Part shown: positions 46,168 through 58,500 of the stretch, piece after piece
Layout: every line of letters starts with the position of its first letter
Position numbering within the stretch: the stretch's first letter is position 1
DNA from: Phaffia rhodozyma
Lineage: Eukaryota > Basidiomycota > Tremellomycetes > Cystofilobasidiales > Mrakiaceae
Direction of reading: 5' to 3'
DNA: 64,000 nucleotides
Assembly: GCA_014706385.1 (NCBI GenBank)
Contig: JACGZH010000006.1
Coordinates: 248,001-312,000, forward strand
Program-made: the position numbers and the translations under genes
The notes under the pieces: generated by a model
The model's database searches: none
Told to the model about the DNA's origin: nothing
Seen by the model: only the letters and a program-made list of their open reading frames with translations

Positions 46168-47269
46168 TTAACGTTGAGGAGGAGGTCTGTGTTCTGAACT
46201 AAACATCTTGAAGTCGCTCAGAGGTACATGATTCAAAGCGTCAGCCTGTTCTCGTGTATACGATGAAACATAAGCCCGAACCGTCAGTAAACCAGTACTC
46301 GCATTCAGGATGAAGAAATAGAGAACAAGACAAACATGAGTAGCGGTCAAATCGACCCTGTCAGATTGCGAAGTACAAACAAGACCAGGGTTAATCCAGG
46401 TATATAAATATATATAGCAGGACGATCATCAACAAATGAGACTCACAACGGTACAATCTTGTCTCCATATTCTGTTCTGGCAGTGAAGGCTTCTTTCCAT
46501 CGCTGTAGTCGTTGTAGAAAACGTTCTCTTAGTGCTCTGATGATACAGTTGTTCTCCTGTAAAGGTCAAGAATAATGAAGCATCACAAACCTCTACGCAA
46601 AGACACCACCTACAACCTTTCAGAGCAAGCGCCCGCCCACGTGATACGAAATCAATACGTGTATCGGAACGAATCAAACCTAACCACCCACCATACGATC
46701 AAGGCAGATGCGATAGTAAAACAAAAGAAAGATGCCTACCTCCGGTCAATCCAGGGAATCCAGGACGAGGCGTAGACAAATCGTTCCCTCGACTTTTTGA
46801 AAACTCAAGGAAGGCAGGCGTCAAGATTCCTGCAACCGTATGCTTTCCGTAGTCCTTGGGATCCGATCTGACAACAGATAGGTTGTTATAAGTTATATGC
46901 ATATTGCATCCAGTGGATGTATCAGTCTGAGCCAGATTGTCTGGGTATACCACTTCATCTATGAGAGGCTATGAGCCTACGTACCGACAGAACCCGTCTC
47001 GAAACCATCTAGGAGAGAAAACAAAGGTGGCAAGTCAGAGAAAAAGATCCGTCAGACGAGGAACATTTGGATATGTTTGATTCGACGGATGAAAACAAAG
47101 CAACGAATTGATCAGTATATGAGACAGCCTCATAAAGAAGGGTCCAAGATCTTTCCCACCCAGATACTGGATCTTCTGCCCTAGTTGAACATTTCTGGAG
47201 AGGCGTTCGAAGAACGTTCAGATCTTGTTGAGTGGACATGACGGCGTAAGAACGAAGTGCTTTAAACAT
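46168..47269 (-). CDS. DUF2237 family protein, assembled from very small exons
   Basis: Conserved protein family of unknown function found in bacteria and fungi. Exon joins on the minus strand give LNVLRTPLQKCSTRAEDPVSG; WFRDGFCR from a 24-nt exon (46985-47008); SDPKDYGKHTVAGILTPAFL and EFSKSRGNDLSTPRPGFPG; CRWCLCVE from a 26-nt exon (46591-46616); an Arg-rich helix with RWKEAFTARTEYGDKIVPL; VDLTATH from a 22-nt exon (46336-46357); and ADALNHVPLSDFKMFSSEH before TAA at 46168. The SK(A/S)RGNDLSTPRP block, WCLC and TH...PL are the family signature. The protein is about 165 residues, a normal family length. I used the first ATG at 47269; the second at 47239 (MSTQQDLNVL) has a better context and may be the true start. 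The ten extra residues could be part of a weak targeting sequence. No long single-exon frame exists, so automatic annotation could miss it. Confidence 0.85.
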
Positions 47270-47715
47270 TCGATGGATAGAGATGGTATCTATACAACGA
47301 TCTCCCGACACGAGGAAGGATCCAAACAAACTCTGGGTCTCCAGATCTGTTCGACCATTCGATCTTAATCGTGTCTGATGGTGAATTCAGTTGGCTCACG
47401 GTGATGACGGCATTTATTATGTAAGCATTTACAACCCTAACCAACTTACATACCACGTCGCTCTTTACACTGTTCTACTTTGGTAGGTGAATAGATTTGA
47501 GACAGTCGATTGCAAGTCCGTTTCTACTGATGGTCGGTAGCGCAACAAAAGGGTTGCTACTGTTAGTAGATATCTACACTAGGTGCTGAAAGAGAGGTTT
47601 GATTTGACTCTCAGGCACTTTTGGAACAAGAGACAATCTTCATTAATCTTACACCTTAGCACAGTCTACATCATAGACACACACACATATACACGCCTAC
47701 AAAAAAGATCATAGT
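47270..47715. other. Intergenic region, no gene seen
   Basis: About 446 bp between two minus-strand genes: the promoter of the DUF2237 gene plus the 3' UTR of the next gene upstream. A CA-rich stretch near 47670-47700 sits just after the stop at 47716. Nothing else is recognisable. Confidence 0.45.
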
Positions 47716-48479
47716 CTAGATCCCCAAGCTAGATACAGCTGCCTCCCAGTCTCCAAATTCCTCAATCTTGTCTGCTATCCAGATCCACTTGACCGTTCCA
47801 TTTTGATCGACAACGCAACCCCCATGAGCGGCCCAGCGATCACTTCCACTGGCCGTCGCTCTGTTGACAATCCCTCGTTCCTTCAATTTCGAAAACTCGG
47901 CCCACATCCCCTTGGAAAACATCGTTGAATAACTTGGCAAGCTACCAAGACCGTAAGCCTTGGAAAGGCTCTGCGAAGGACCTTGAGGAAAGAGTGAAAA
48001 GTGTTGTTGGATGACATCGGAATCAGGCTTGGTCTTTCCTTCAGCCGGCTTATAGGACTCGTAAGCAGCATGTAGGACAGAGGCGAACCACTCTCGGGAT
48101 TCGGTTAAAGGGGCATGAGTCACGATCAGGAATTGGAGCTTGCTCCCAGACGCCAGAGTGTATCTCTCGGGGTCGTCAAGTACTTTGTGGAGAAGAGTAT
48201 GGACTGTGTCCTCGGCGAACGGACAGCCACAATGCCTGACAAAAACTAAAGCGATTGGCCGAGGAGGCTTTTGAATCAAAGTAATCATAAAATAAATAAA
48301 AAGACCGGTCAGACGATAGCCAGTGATATTGCACGTGAGAAGCAGAGAGGACGTACATCGAGAGGAAAGTTCAAACGATCGTTAGGGTCCTTAGGTGCGG
48401 GGGATCCAACAGTCGGACGAGGTGCGACATTCGAATCGGACGAAGGGAGTAGGGAAAGTAGATCAGAGACAATGAACAT
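47716..48479 (-). CDS. PRXL2/AhpC-TSA_2-like thioredoxin-fold protein
   Basis: Thioredoxin-fold protein of the peroxiredoxin-like 2 class, probably redox-active in the cytosol; the substrate is unknown. Exon 1 (MFIVSDLLSLLP, VGSPAPKDPNDRLNFPLD) joins through an 89-nt intron (48268-48356) to PPRPIALVFVRHCGCPFAE. The HCGCPFAED site supplies the candidate reactive cysteines at the start of the first helix after a beta strand. The rest (LQFLIVTHAPLTESREWF, YGLGSLPSYSTMF, RWAAHGGCVVDQNGTVKWIW) follows the fold to LGI and TAG at 47716. I chose ATG 48479. An in-frame ATG at 48596 would add 39 residues that look like translated leader. The divergent TRM7 start is only 195 bp away. Confidence 0.82.
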
Positions 48480-48673
48480 CTTTCTGACTTTATACAGATG
48501 GTGAGATGATATGGAAGAGTCGTGTGTGAGAGTGTGAACGGAATGAGCAAGCGATAAAGTGAAGGTGACGAACTTAGTTTCGTCCAGCGTTGTCATGGAG
48601 ACATAATTCAGCCAACTCTTTGAGACGAATCCTTCCTATCATCATCCGCTCTCTTTCTCTCAGCAGATACATC
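48480..48673. promoter_or_regulatory. Bidirectional promoter, PRXL2-like gene / TRM7
   Basis: Only 194 bp separate the start codons (77 bp if the upstream PRXL2-like ATG is used), so the two genes almost certainly share one nucleosome-depleted region. No TATA box is seen. Confidence 0.5.
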
Positions 48674-50222
48674 ATGGGCAAGAGTTCGAACGTCGATTCC
48701 AGAGACATCTACTACAGACTCAGTGGGTAGAACCTGACTGTTCTTTCCTTGTACTTATTAAGACTATTATTGGAGCCTCAATCAGCTTACTTCTCTCTTC
48801 CAACCGGTAACATCAGGTAAATCCGAGGGTTATAGGGCGCGCTCGGCATACAAGTTGCTTCATATTGCCGAAGAGTTTGATATATTTCCTCATGATCTTC
48901 GCAATGCAGGTGATAACTCATTTCTGTCTATGTTAAATAGTTGTAGCACCGTTCGTATTGAACTGACCTGGCGCTTATGGCCATCTTATTCTTTGCTCAA
49001 CTGCCAGTTGACCTTTGTGCAGCCCCAGGAAGTTGGAGTCAAGTTTTAGTCAAGAAACTCAAGTCGGTTCCATCTCTTATCAGGGTTTCCTATCACCTAC
49101 TACCTTACCTATCAATGACTGTATCTTTGGATGCTGTTCCTATCTTGTTTGTTTCGGTAGCGAAGTACCTAATCAGATGCCAGCAAAGATTGTAGCTGTA
49201 GATCTCCAACCTATGGTCGGTTCATTTCGTGTTACGACGCTACTTGACCTCTCACTCATTGGATTGTTCACCCTCCTTGTCATTCTTTTTCTTATAAAAT
49301 CTGGCAGGCACCTCTGGAAGGTGTAGTTCAGATCACCGGGGATATCACGTCTCCCAAAACAGCGGCTGAAGTTATCTCAGCTATGGATGGAGAGAAAGCT
49401 CAACTTGTCATTTGTGACGGGGCTCCTGATGGTGTGTTCAGCTCTTCTGTTGTCGTCTTTACTAGCGCATACTGATTCATGATATCTTCTTTCTGTCCTA
49501 TGGAATCAAAAGTTACTGGCTTACATACACTAGACTCGCACCTCCAAGCTCAGTTACTTTTGGCAGCATTTTCGATATCTGTTCATCTCTTAGCACCAGG
49601 TGGCACATTTATCGCAAAGATCTTTAGAACGCCTCAAGATCCCGGAGCAGAATGGCTAGTCAGTCAACTGAGAAGCTTCTTTCCGGAGACTGACAGAAAG
49701 AACAGAGAGACAAAGATGGGTGGGGTGTGGGTGAGAAAGCCGAGAAGTAGTAGAGAAGGTAGTGGAGGTACGTCTTCTCATTCTCTCTTTCTCATCATTC
49801 CACGCTCCGCTCTTCATTCTCAAAAGGATTTCGAAGAGAGATCAACTAACGACATCCATACGGTCTGCTTGTCTGTTCATGCGCAACAATATCAGAGGCC
49901 TTCATAATTTGTCGAAACTTTACACCACTTCCTGGCTTGATGACCGATTGCAACTCCCGTCCTGGAACGTCCCTCTTGGATATCTTCCGCTCAGTTTCAC
50001 TTTCAGATCCGATATCCAATCCCATAGAACAGTCGGACACGCGAGAGGCCGAGAAAGTTGAAAAGATGGCATTGGGCTGGACTGGAGGTGGTGATCTTTC
50101 GTGAGTTTCTGTCTCTTTCCTTTGTTCTCACCAAACTCCGAGTTTATTCTCTCTGCACAACTTTTTATTTAACCGGGTCTGGGTTTATACCGCTTTGGCT
50201 CTCTTTTAGAGCATGGGATTGA
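48674..50222 (+). CDS. TRM7: tRNA (anticodon loop) 2'-O-ribose methyltransferase, FtsJ family
   Basis: TRM7 methylates the 2'-O of nucleotides 32 and 34 in some cytosolic tRNAs with partner subunits. The start [17 protein letters not shown] joins across intron 48723-48816 to [20 protein letters not shown], with the first catalytic Lys in SAYKLL. The SAM-binding [14 protein letters not shown] is followed by IVAVDLQPM, the catalytic Asp in [11 protein letters not shown], the second Lys in FIAKIF, and EAFIICRNF, whose Glu completes the K-D-K-E tetrad. The N-terminal match to the family is nearly continuous, so the enzyme should be active. The 3' end is less sure. With the donor at about 50101 and the acceptor at about 50209 the protein ends GGDLSAWD at TGA 50220, shorter than many orthologs; an alternative splice could extend it. 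It is convergent with the PhzF-like gene. Confidence 0.9.
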
Positions 50223-50568
50223 TCAAATGTCGACTGAGTCTAAGAGAAGTTTACTCCTCTGCCTAATCTATCGGTCCATCTGTCCCAACAGGCCGTTTGA
50301 ACTCCACATCTTGACCACCCAGTATACAACATCAGCTCTCGGCTGGAATTTTGAAGAGCAAAATGACGCTGAACCTGTAGATCTTATGGGCGAGAAAGAT
50401 GAAACTCGTATCATCATTGATCAATCATCTAGCCAGTGTTTTCTTTGAATATCAACATGCTTTGTTTTAGTAGTCCAGCAAGAGGTATGCCGTTATGTCC
50501 ACCCGAGAGTTATCAACAGTTTCATCTAGTCGAAAGACAGTGCATAGACACTCAATTCGAACTCATTC
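50223..50568. other. Convergent 3' region
   Basis: 346 bp between TRM7 and the PhzF-family gene stops. It may include a longer TRM7 3' exon if the splice at about 50209 is wrong; an open stretch at 50227-50448 has no family motifs. Otherwise I see nothing. Confidence 0.4.
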
Positions 50569-51788
50569 CTACTTCTTGAAAGGGGCCAAGATCCAACCTT
50601 CGGCCACTTTAGCGCTCGAACCCATGACCTCACAATTGACTAGTTCTCCGTCTTTAACGATGGCCCTCCCAGTCAACTTTGAAGGGCGGCCCATCTCGAC
50701 GCCTTGAGAAACGTTGTACGTTGTCGAACTTGTAGTAGATGGCAAAAGGCCGTGTGCTTGGAGAGCAGGGGCGAGACTGATGAGAGAATGAAAAGATCAG
50801 AGGAGTAAGAAGTCGTTCAATTTGAACAAGCGAGTCAGAGAGAGAGGAACATGTACCCGACACAAGCACTTCCCGTCGCTGGATCCTCAGCAGTATCTGT
50901 CGAAAACATCCTGGCATGAACCCTGAGATCTTGAGACCCTTGTAACTTCTCTACATAGAAGAGGTAAACTCCGAGTGGCTGATTGGCTTTCTCTACAGCT
51001 TCTTTGTTCTCTTCACCTAGCTGGGAAAGAATCTGGATGATTACCGAAGTTGAGGGAACAGCTCGTTCGACATCGGACTCGTTTTCCAAACAGACGTAAT
51101 AGAATAGGAGTCCGGCACTAGAAAGATAACCAGCCTTGCCCACAACAGCGGTATCTGTGCTCAAACCAAGTCCTTCCACGAGCAAGTTCTCCGGCAGCTC
51201 AACTGGTGAAGAGATATACATCGGAGCGGATGATAGCGAGATCTGAGTAGGCGAGTGGATCTGAAGGGGAACGAGGCCCTTAGGGCACGACTGAACGGCC
51301 TTCTGGGCATCTGAGGAGATGATAGATCGTTGAACAAGTGAGAAACATGTGCCTAAGGTCGGATGGCCTGCGAAAGGGAGCTCCTATGGTGTTTTGATTG
51401 AAAAGATGGTCAATCAGATTTGAACGATCCGAACGAGATAAACAGACACGAGCTCACTTCTCCAGGAGTAAAGATCCGAGTATTGTACGAAACTCCTTTG
51501 GCGGCATCTTCTTCTGAAGGAATCACTGGAAACGAGGTCTCTGAAAGATTGAACTCTAAGTAGATGAGGGGCGAAATCAAGTGAGATAATTGAGAGAGCA
51601 AGAGGGAAAGAAGAAAAAACAGAACGGAAAGCAAAACGAAACCAACGTGTAGCGATCGTTTGGAGCTGGGCAGTGGTGAGGCCATGTGACTCATGAATGA
51701 CGGCCAGAGGGTTTCCACTATAGGGTTCGTCTTCCGACGTGGTAAAAACGTTGATAATATCGAACGGAAGTTTCTTCTGAGCCGTCAT
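50569..51788 (-). CDS. PhzF-family isomerase-like protein
   Basis: Member of the phenazine-biosynthesis PhzF/diaminopimelate-epimerase-fold family. In fungi such proteins are mostly uncharacterised cytosolic enzymes (yeast YHI9 is one), and no phenazine pathway is implied. From ATG 51788 it reads KLPFDIINVFTTSEDEPYSG, NPLAVIH, then FNLSETSFPVIP carrying the expected catalytic Glu of the LSET motif. A second exon gives SYNTRIFTPGE and ELPFAGHPTLGTCF, the family glycine/His motif. The C-terminal half has GLLFYYVCLENE, VHARMFSTDTAEDPATGSA (the second family signature) and LTGRAIVKDGELVNCEV, ending APFKK at TAG 50569. Three or four short introns interrupt it. Length (about 300 residues) and both duplicated-fold halves look complete. 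Confidence 0.92.
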
Positions 51789-52518
51789 ATTGTGTAATGG
51801 TGGTGAGAAGCGAGGAAGATGATGTGTAAATGAGTCCTTCAAAGATGGGATCCGAGTGTCTCTCTTTTAATACAGGAGCAGGAAGATCCCTCGAACCGAT
51901 TGAACATGACTCCATATATTCGTTCAGTCTTATCGAAGGATGACTTGTATGCCTGTGTCGATTTTCTTCCCTTCCTTCGCAATCCTGAGTCATCATCAAC
52001 GGGAATGGTCGATGATGTGCTGTATGAGCAGTCAAAGTCCACATACTTATCTACTTTGTTGTGTGATTTAGAATGAGTACCATTGGACACAACCCATGAA
52101 CATACACCTCCAACCGAGTTTCCATTCTTCCATGCCCATAGAATCTTTTGAAAGTGATGAAAACCATACATGAACACAAATACATACACCGTCTCAATGC
52201 GATCTACAGGATCATACCTACACTCACACTCAAGAGACATAGTCAGGCGAGAAAGAAAATCTCGGAAGAGTGACTCACCTCGTTATCTAATCGGCTCCCC
52301 CATATGGCCTCTCGGCTTACACCGGCCTGTGGCGTTTGACGGTGGATCTTTGTAGTCATCGATTAAAAAAAGAAGTTATCAACCGGCCAAGTCTTCATTT
52401 TCCTCTCACCTACTCTTCCGACTCTCAACGATCATCAATCTTCAGTTGATTCTTCTCTCTTCTATCTCTTCTCCGCTACTCACTAGACTCGATAAGAGAT
52501 ATCCGAACGTCCTTCTCA
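51789..52518. promoter_or_regulatory. Divergent intergenic region, PhzF-family gene / ABC transporter
   Basis: 730 bp between start codons. The ABC-proximal part is CT-rich (about 52390-52470), typical of a fungal 5' leader. No convincing coding stretch or known regulatory motif is seen. Confidence 0.45.
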
Positions 52519-55500
52519 ATGGAGATCCTGGGCTGCGATAGCAGTCAACCGATATGGACCGGGTTGGATATCAACCTTTGTTTCCTAGATAGGTCAGAGT
52601 TTCACCCTCTCTGCCAGATCAGTCGTTTTTCATCTCCGATCCCGTTCTTGTCATGCTGATCCGAATCTGTCTTTCCCCTTACATCTACACAGGTTCCTGA
52701 ACCTAGTCCTTCCTTCCTCATTGGCAATCATATCAGGATTGTTCCTGTTAACATCCATCACAAATCAATACCTAAAAGAAAAAACTGGCAGCCCAGCTAT
52801 CCAGCTGCCCCTGACGGATGGTCATTCAGTGACACCGTCCCCGGTTGCACTTGAAAACGAAGTCTTAAAGTCGTCTGCGCTGGATGTCTATGGTGTCGAA
52901 CCAGAACTCGGAAAGTCTGTGCTTGAGCGTATCAAAGACTGGGTTCTTCTGCTCTTTCTCTCCTCCCTTCTTGGACTCGAGATCTTCAACGGACTTATGG
53001 CTGTCCTAGATCACACCGTATGGGCCATCTGCGGATGGGGAATGGTCGCTCTTGCCGGCTATTTGACCCTTCTCTCTGCTATCGCCTTGTTTGCAGAGTC
53101 TAGTACCGGTCGCAAGTACGGGTTGACTCCATATGGAGCATCAGCAGAGATCCACCGAACGACCCTTCTGTTTGCGTATCTCTTACTCAAACTTGTCAAC
53201 TTTCGACATGCGCTTATCGATCAATATACCGGTAGTCGATGGATCGTCCTTCAGGCTATCACTTCGTCCCTCGTCCTTGTTCTCGTCCTTCTTGATATCT
53301 TTACCCCATATCGATCCAATCTGGACGGAGTCCTAGAAGGTCATCGGTCTAGAGGACGGTCCTCCTTGTCTTCATCGAGCGCAAACATCTCGTCAAAGAT
53401 TGAAACCAAGGCAGAGATGATCGAGGAGCCAAGCTCATTGTTTGCTAGGACGTTCTTTTCGTATGTCAACAAGCCAATCTTTCGGCATTTCTATACCCCG
53501 ATTAAGATGTCGAATGTCCCCCAGCTGAGGGAGGATGATCGGACCGCAGTCGTTGTCAGCGGCTGGCGAGACTTTAGACAGAGACAGAGAAGTGAGCATA
53601 CAGATAGCGAGAAGGAGTTTGGCAAAGGTGGACTCACTTGGAACTTGGTGGTATACTTCAAGAGCTACCTGTTACTTCAGATGGTGAGTTTTGATATGCT
53701 TATCCAGTCCATACTTGCATGTATTCTGACCCCCTTTCTCTGTTCCTTTATCCTTATGTTTCTTGAAACGCAGCTTTGGGCGGTAGTTTACGTGTTGGCA
53801 TCATTCATCGCTCCTTGGACTCTCAAGCTTATTCTAGAATTCGTTGCCTACCGAAAACTCTCAAGCTTAGATCCAGACACGTACCCCCCTCGACCGATGC
53901 ATTTGGCCGTGTTGTATGTTGTCGCCATGTTTTTCGGTCAGGTTGTTTCTGTAACATCTCAGGGCTATGCACTTTGGATCGGAAGAAGAATCTGCGTGAG
54001 GTTAAGGTCGATCATAATCACTGAAGTTTTCACAAAGGTCGATATCACAATACTCTTCTCTTTCTCCCCTTCAATGTACAATTGAAACGTCTGGACTCAT
54101 GCTGCTCATCTCTCTTAATCTCATTGCATAGGCCCTCCGACGAAGTGACTCGGCCAAGATTGCCAAAATATTTGATGAGAAGCTCGACGAGACTACAACC
54201 GAGCCTGGATCCGTCAACACCAACGATGTCACTGATATAAGTGGAGATGAGAACAAGGACGGAAAGGAGACTGAGGGTCAACAGGAAGAGGCATCAGAAG
54301 GAAAGATCATAAATTTGATCTCAGTTGATGCATTCAGCATCTCAGAGATTGCTGCCTATCTTCTTTGTAAGGCTCCTTCATGCATTCTCGTCCCATATAT
54401 TGCCAAGGCGAATAAGCTTTACTCACTGTCCTCATATCGACTTGCTTCTCACAGTCCTCTTTCCCGAAGGCCCATTGAGTATAGTTCGTTTCTGTTTAGT
54501 TCCTCCAGACCCGTCTCTAGACTAGTTTTGACATTCTATCTTTCATATACACCAACACCTCAATGCACGGTACATGATCTCAGATCCTATCGATCGTCTT
54601 CTTGTACCGCTTACTAGGCTATTCTTCTCTCTTCGGTGTAGCCGCCTTGGCAGCAGTCACGCCGCTTCAGATTTTCCTGGCCAGGTTGTATGTCAAGGTT
54701 CAGGACAAGGTAAGGCTTTTCTTACAGAACCCACCATTTTATCTTCTCTGATACGATGTATTCTTTTGAGGGAAGCAACACTGAACGATGCTTGGAGGAT
54801 TTTATGGCCGATGTAGCTTTTACTCGCAACGGATGCGCGATTGGATTTGGCTACTGAGGTCTTGTCATCTATCCGACTTGTCAAGTTCAATGGTTGGGTA
54901 CGTGTAACTGTATTTATTGCCCCTAGATTTGCTTCCCGAAACACAACTCATGGGTCCATGTTCTGTGTGAATTGTATATACCAAAAACAGGAAGACCGGT
55001 TCTTCGCCCGTATGAAAGACACGCGACAAGCCGAGCTCAAGCTTATCCGTCAGCGATTCATCGTTTGGATGCTCCAGGGAGTCGGAGCCATTCTCGCTCC
55101 ATCGGCGGTGACATTGGTGACATTCGCGGTTCACACCAAGGTCTTCAAGGCACCTCTGCCGACCGAGACGGCGTTTACTGCTTTGGCTCTTTTCAACATG
55201 CTTCGGTATGTTTCCTTATATTTTTTTCCTTGCGATTGCTATTTTGTAGCTGAACTCGTACACAACGGGGTTTCTTTTTTGATTCAAACGATATGCAGAT
55301 CTCCGTTGGAGGGAATGACAGATATGGTGGCTCATGTCCTAGCCGCCCATGTCAGTTGTAAACGAGTTGTACGTCAATCTTTGTCGTTATCGGTTGTTCT
55401 GATATACTTGAAAAAGAATATGCTGACCAGAGGGACTTCTGTCTCGCGCAACGTTGATCAGGAGGATTTCTTGACTCAACCAGATACAGATAAATATTCG

Positions 55501-58500
55501 AATCTTAGTGTTCCTTCCTCTACTAGCACTACCTCGGGCAACGAAGACGAGCCAAAGATTGGTTTCAAGAACGCTACGCTTACATACGCTACGAAAGAAG
55601 AGTTCAACAAGAATCCTTCAAACTTTGGTCTGAAGGACTTGAGTATCAAGTTCCCTACGGGAGAGTTGTCTCTCATCGCTGGTTCTGTCGGATCTGGAAA
55701 AGTGAATCCTTTCCTACCCGTTGTCCGTACTTTGGATTGTGCTGACTGATCAATGTATATCTCTGCGGCTATCAGACTACGGTACTGCTCTCGCTTCTTG
55801 GAGAAACGACTTTGATCGAAGGCAAAGTCTTCATGCCCGATCATTTTTCGAGACACACCGCACCTATCGATCCGTTGACCGGATTCTCTGAGACTGTGGC
55901 CTATTGTCCTCAGCAGCCTTGGTTGATTGGAGACTCAATCAGAGAAAACATCCTGTTTGGGTCGCCCTGGTAAGTCCATTATGGATTAAATGATCTGGTC
56001 TTCTTGTCCTTCCTTCTTAACTGCATCCTCTTCTCCTGGTCATCGTTTCAAAGGGACGAAGCACGGTATCTCGAGACTATTGCCGCATGCCAACTTGAAA
56101 GAGATCTTGACATCTTCGAACTCGGAGATGAGACCGAGGTTGGTGAGAAAGGTACAACTTGCAGTGGTGGCCAGAAAGCGAGGATTGCACTTGCCAGGGC
56201 CTGTTACTCGCGCTCATCTATTGTTATTCTTGGTAAGTTCCAAATGTCTTCCGATGTAATGACCTTTTCACAAACCCATGTCTGATGATCTTCCCGCTAT
56301 TCAACTGAATCTCCGGGGTACTTCAGATGACGTTTTATCGGCTGTGGACGCACACACGGCTAGGTTCCTGTATCAAAACTGCCTCAAAGGGCCTTTATTA
56401 AGAGGAAGGACGGTTATCCTCGTCACGGTATGTTCATCATGTCATCTCTTTATTCTTTATTTTTACCTGCCATACCAATAAACTGAACCTTCTGCTGTCT
56501 TGTGGTTGCTGTTGGGAACGATATCGTAGCACGCTGTTGGACTTTGCTTGACGGGAGCAGCATACGGCGTAAGTATCCTTATGCTTATTCTTATAATCTG
56601 TACACTTTCTGGCCTTGACGTTTCATCTTTGCTCGTTTCTTCTCCACTCTTATCACCAGATTGTCCTTGATCAAGGCTGTGTCATTGCCCAAGGAACAGC
56701 TGCCCACCTGAAATCACTCAATGCTTTCCCTGAAGATGCCTTAGCAGACGATGCGCATGACAATGCTCACCACCCCATTGCCAGCAGTTCAAAGATGCCG
56801 ATTGGCGAATCCGGAATCGGAAAGACCGAGGCGACGATCGAGCAAGATTTAACAGATGACGAAACTGTGAAGGTTGATCTGGAAGCAACGAAGAAAATCC
56901 TTGATGAGACGAGATTGAAAAAGAAATTAGTAAAGGAGGAAACAAGTTCTGAAGGAGGAGGTAAGTATTTCTAAACCTATTATCTTATCTGTCCCTATCC
57001 TGTGCGGTAGGTGGTAGCGATGCTCATGGATCAAGTTTCTTATCTGGCGAGTTGTGCAGTTTCCAAAGAGGTCTATAAACTATATATGGCTGCTATGGGA
57101 GCTGCAAGTGAGTGGACTTTCCTCCCTAACAGACCTGTCATATCTCGATTAGTCTTCACAACTCTAATCCTGTCTCCTGCATTGCTACAGTTTTCTGGAT
57201 TATGCTTATCCTGGCTTACCTCGGCTCTCAAGGTGTTCAAATCTGGACCAACTTGTGGCTTCGAAAGTGGGCGGCTCAATACAACTCCTCGGAAGTCGAC
57301 TTCTCGAGCCTCAGCCTTGTTGCCTTCTTTGTTGGTCCTGTCAACGCTGTTCCTCATCGTAGTCTATCGAGTCAAACGACCTTCTCAGCGGCGCCTACTC
57401 AGCCTATAGACCGATTCGCTATCACTGGAGCGAGAGCACCAGCTGAAGACACAACAAATTACTATCTGGCTGTATATGCAGCAATCACAGTGCTTTATCT
57501 TGTTGCTATTGCCATCAGAATGGCTCTCCTATTTGCGGGATCTTTGCGAGCAAGTAAAACATTGTATGAAAATCTGCTGAAACGAGTGTACGTGCTTTCA
57601 AGCTCTTGTTGGTGAACCTCTTCGTTTGTGTGCTTATATATCTACCTTCGAATATCTTTCTGTCAACCAGGCTACATGCTCGAGTAAGGTTCTTTGACTC
57701 TACGCCTTCTGGTCGAATCATTAATCGATTGTCGAAGGACGTTGAGAGCCTTGATCAGTTCGTTTCTCCATTTTTTTATACTGTCGGTTGAATTACTTTG
57801 TTCGACACTGAGCCAGAACTGTTGCGCATCTACAGAGAGGCCGCGCCTGTTTTCCTTTATCTGTTGGTCTCCATCATGGTAATTTCCTTTATAATTTTCT
57901 TCCTCTACTTGAGGTTTGTTTCATATGTTGATCATGTGTTTGGATGCTCTTGCTAGTCCTCCTTCGCCGTTCTTCTTGTCGTCACGGTATCTACTCCACC
58001 GTTTCTCTTTGGTGCCGCGTTCATCGTTGGACTCTACTGGATTATTGGCGCTGTCTATTTGGCATTGTCGAGAGAGCTCAAAAGAATTGAGAGTATCTCG
58101 AAGTCTCCCATTCTGGTCTGTTTCTCCGAGGCTCTGAACGGGATGACATCCATCCGGTCGTATGGAGACACTGCAAGGTTCACGAAACAGGCTCTGGACC
58201 TGATCGACAACAACAAGTTTGTTGCTTCTCTCTTTTCTCTCTTCCGAACCCATTTCTTCTCGGTCGATAGAGGCTGATCTGCTCATTGTTTCTTTGCAGT
58301 GCTCCATTCTTACTGCTTTGGCAAGCGAACCGATGGCTTTCCGTATGCTGTGATTGCACAGGCGCATTAGTCGCCTTGTTCGCGGCGGTACTAATTCTGC
58401 TTAATCCTTCGTTGGATGCGGGAGTTGCCAGTTTGAGTTTATCATACTCGATCACTTTCACCGAGCAGGTTCTGTGGGTAGTCAGGTTATATTCCGCTCT

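Noticed and set aside
50569..51788. PhzF-family gene as part of a phenazine or other secondary-metabolite cluster
   Set aside because: Neighbours are TRM7 and an ABCC transporter with no other biosynthetic genes; fungal PhzF-like proteins are widespread without phenazine synthesis.
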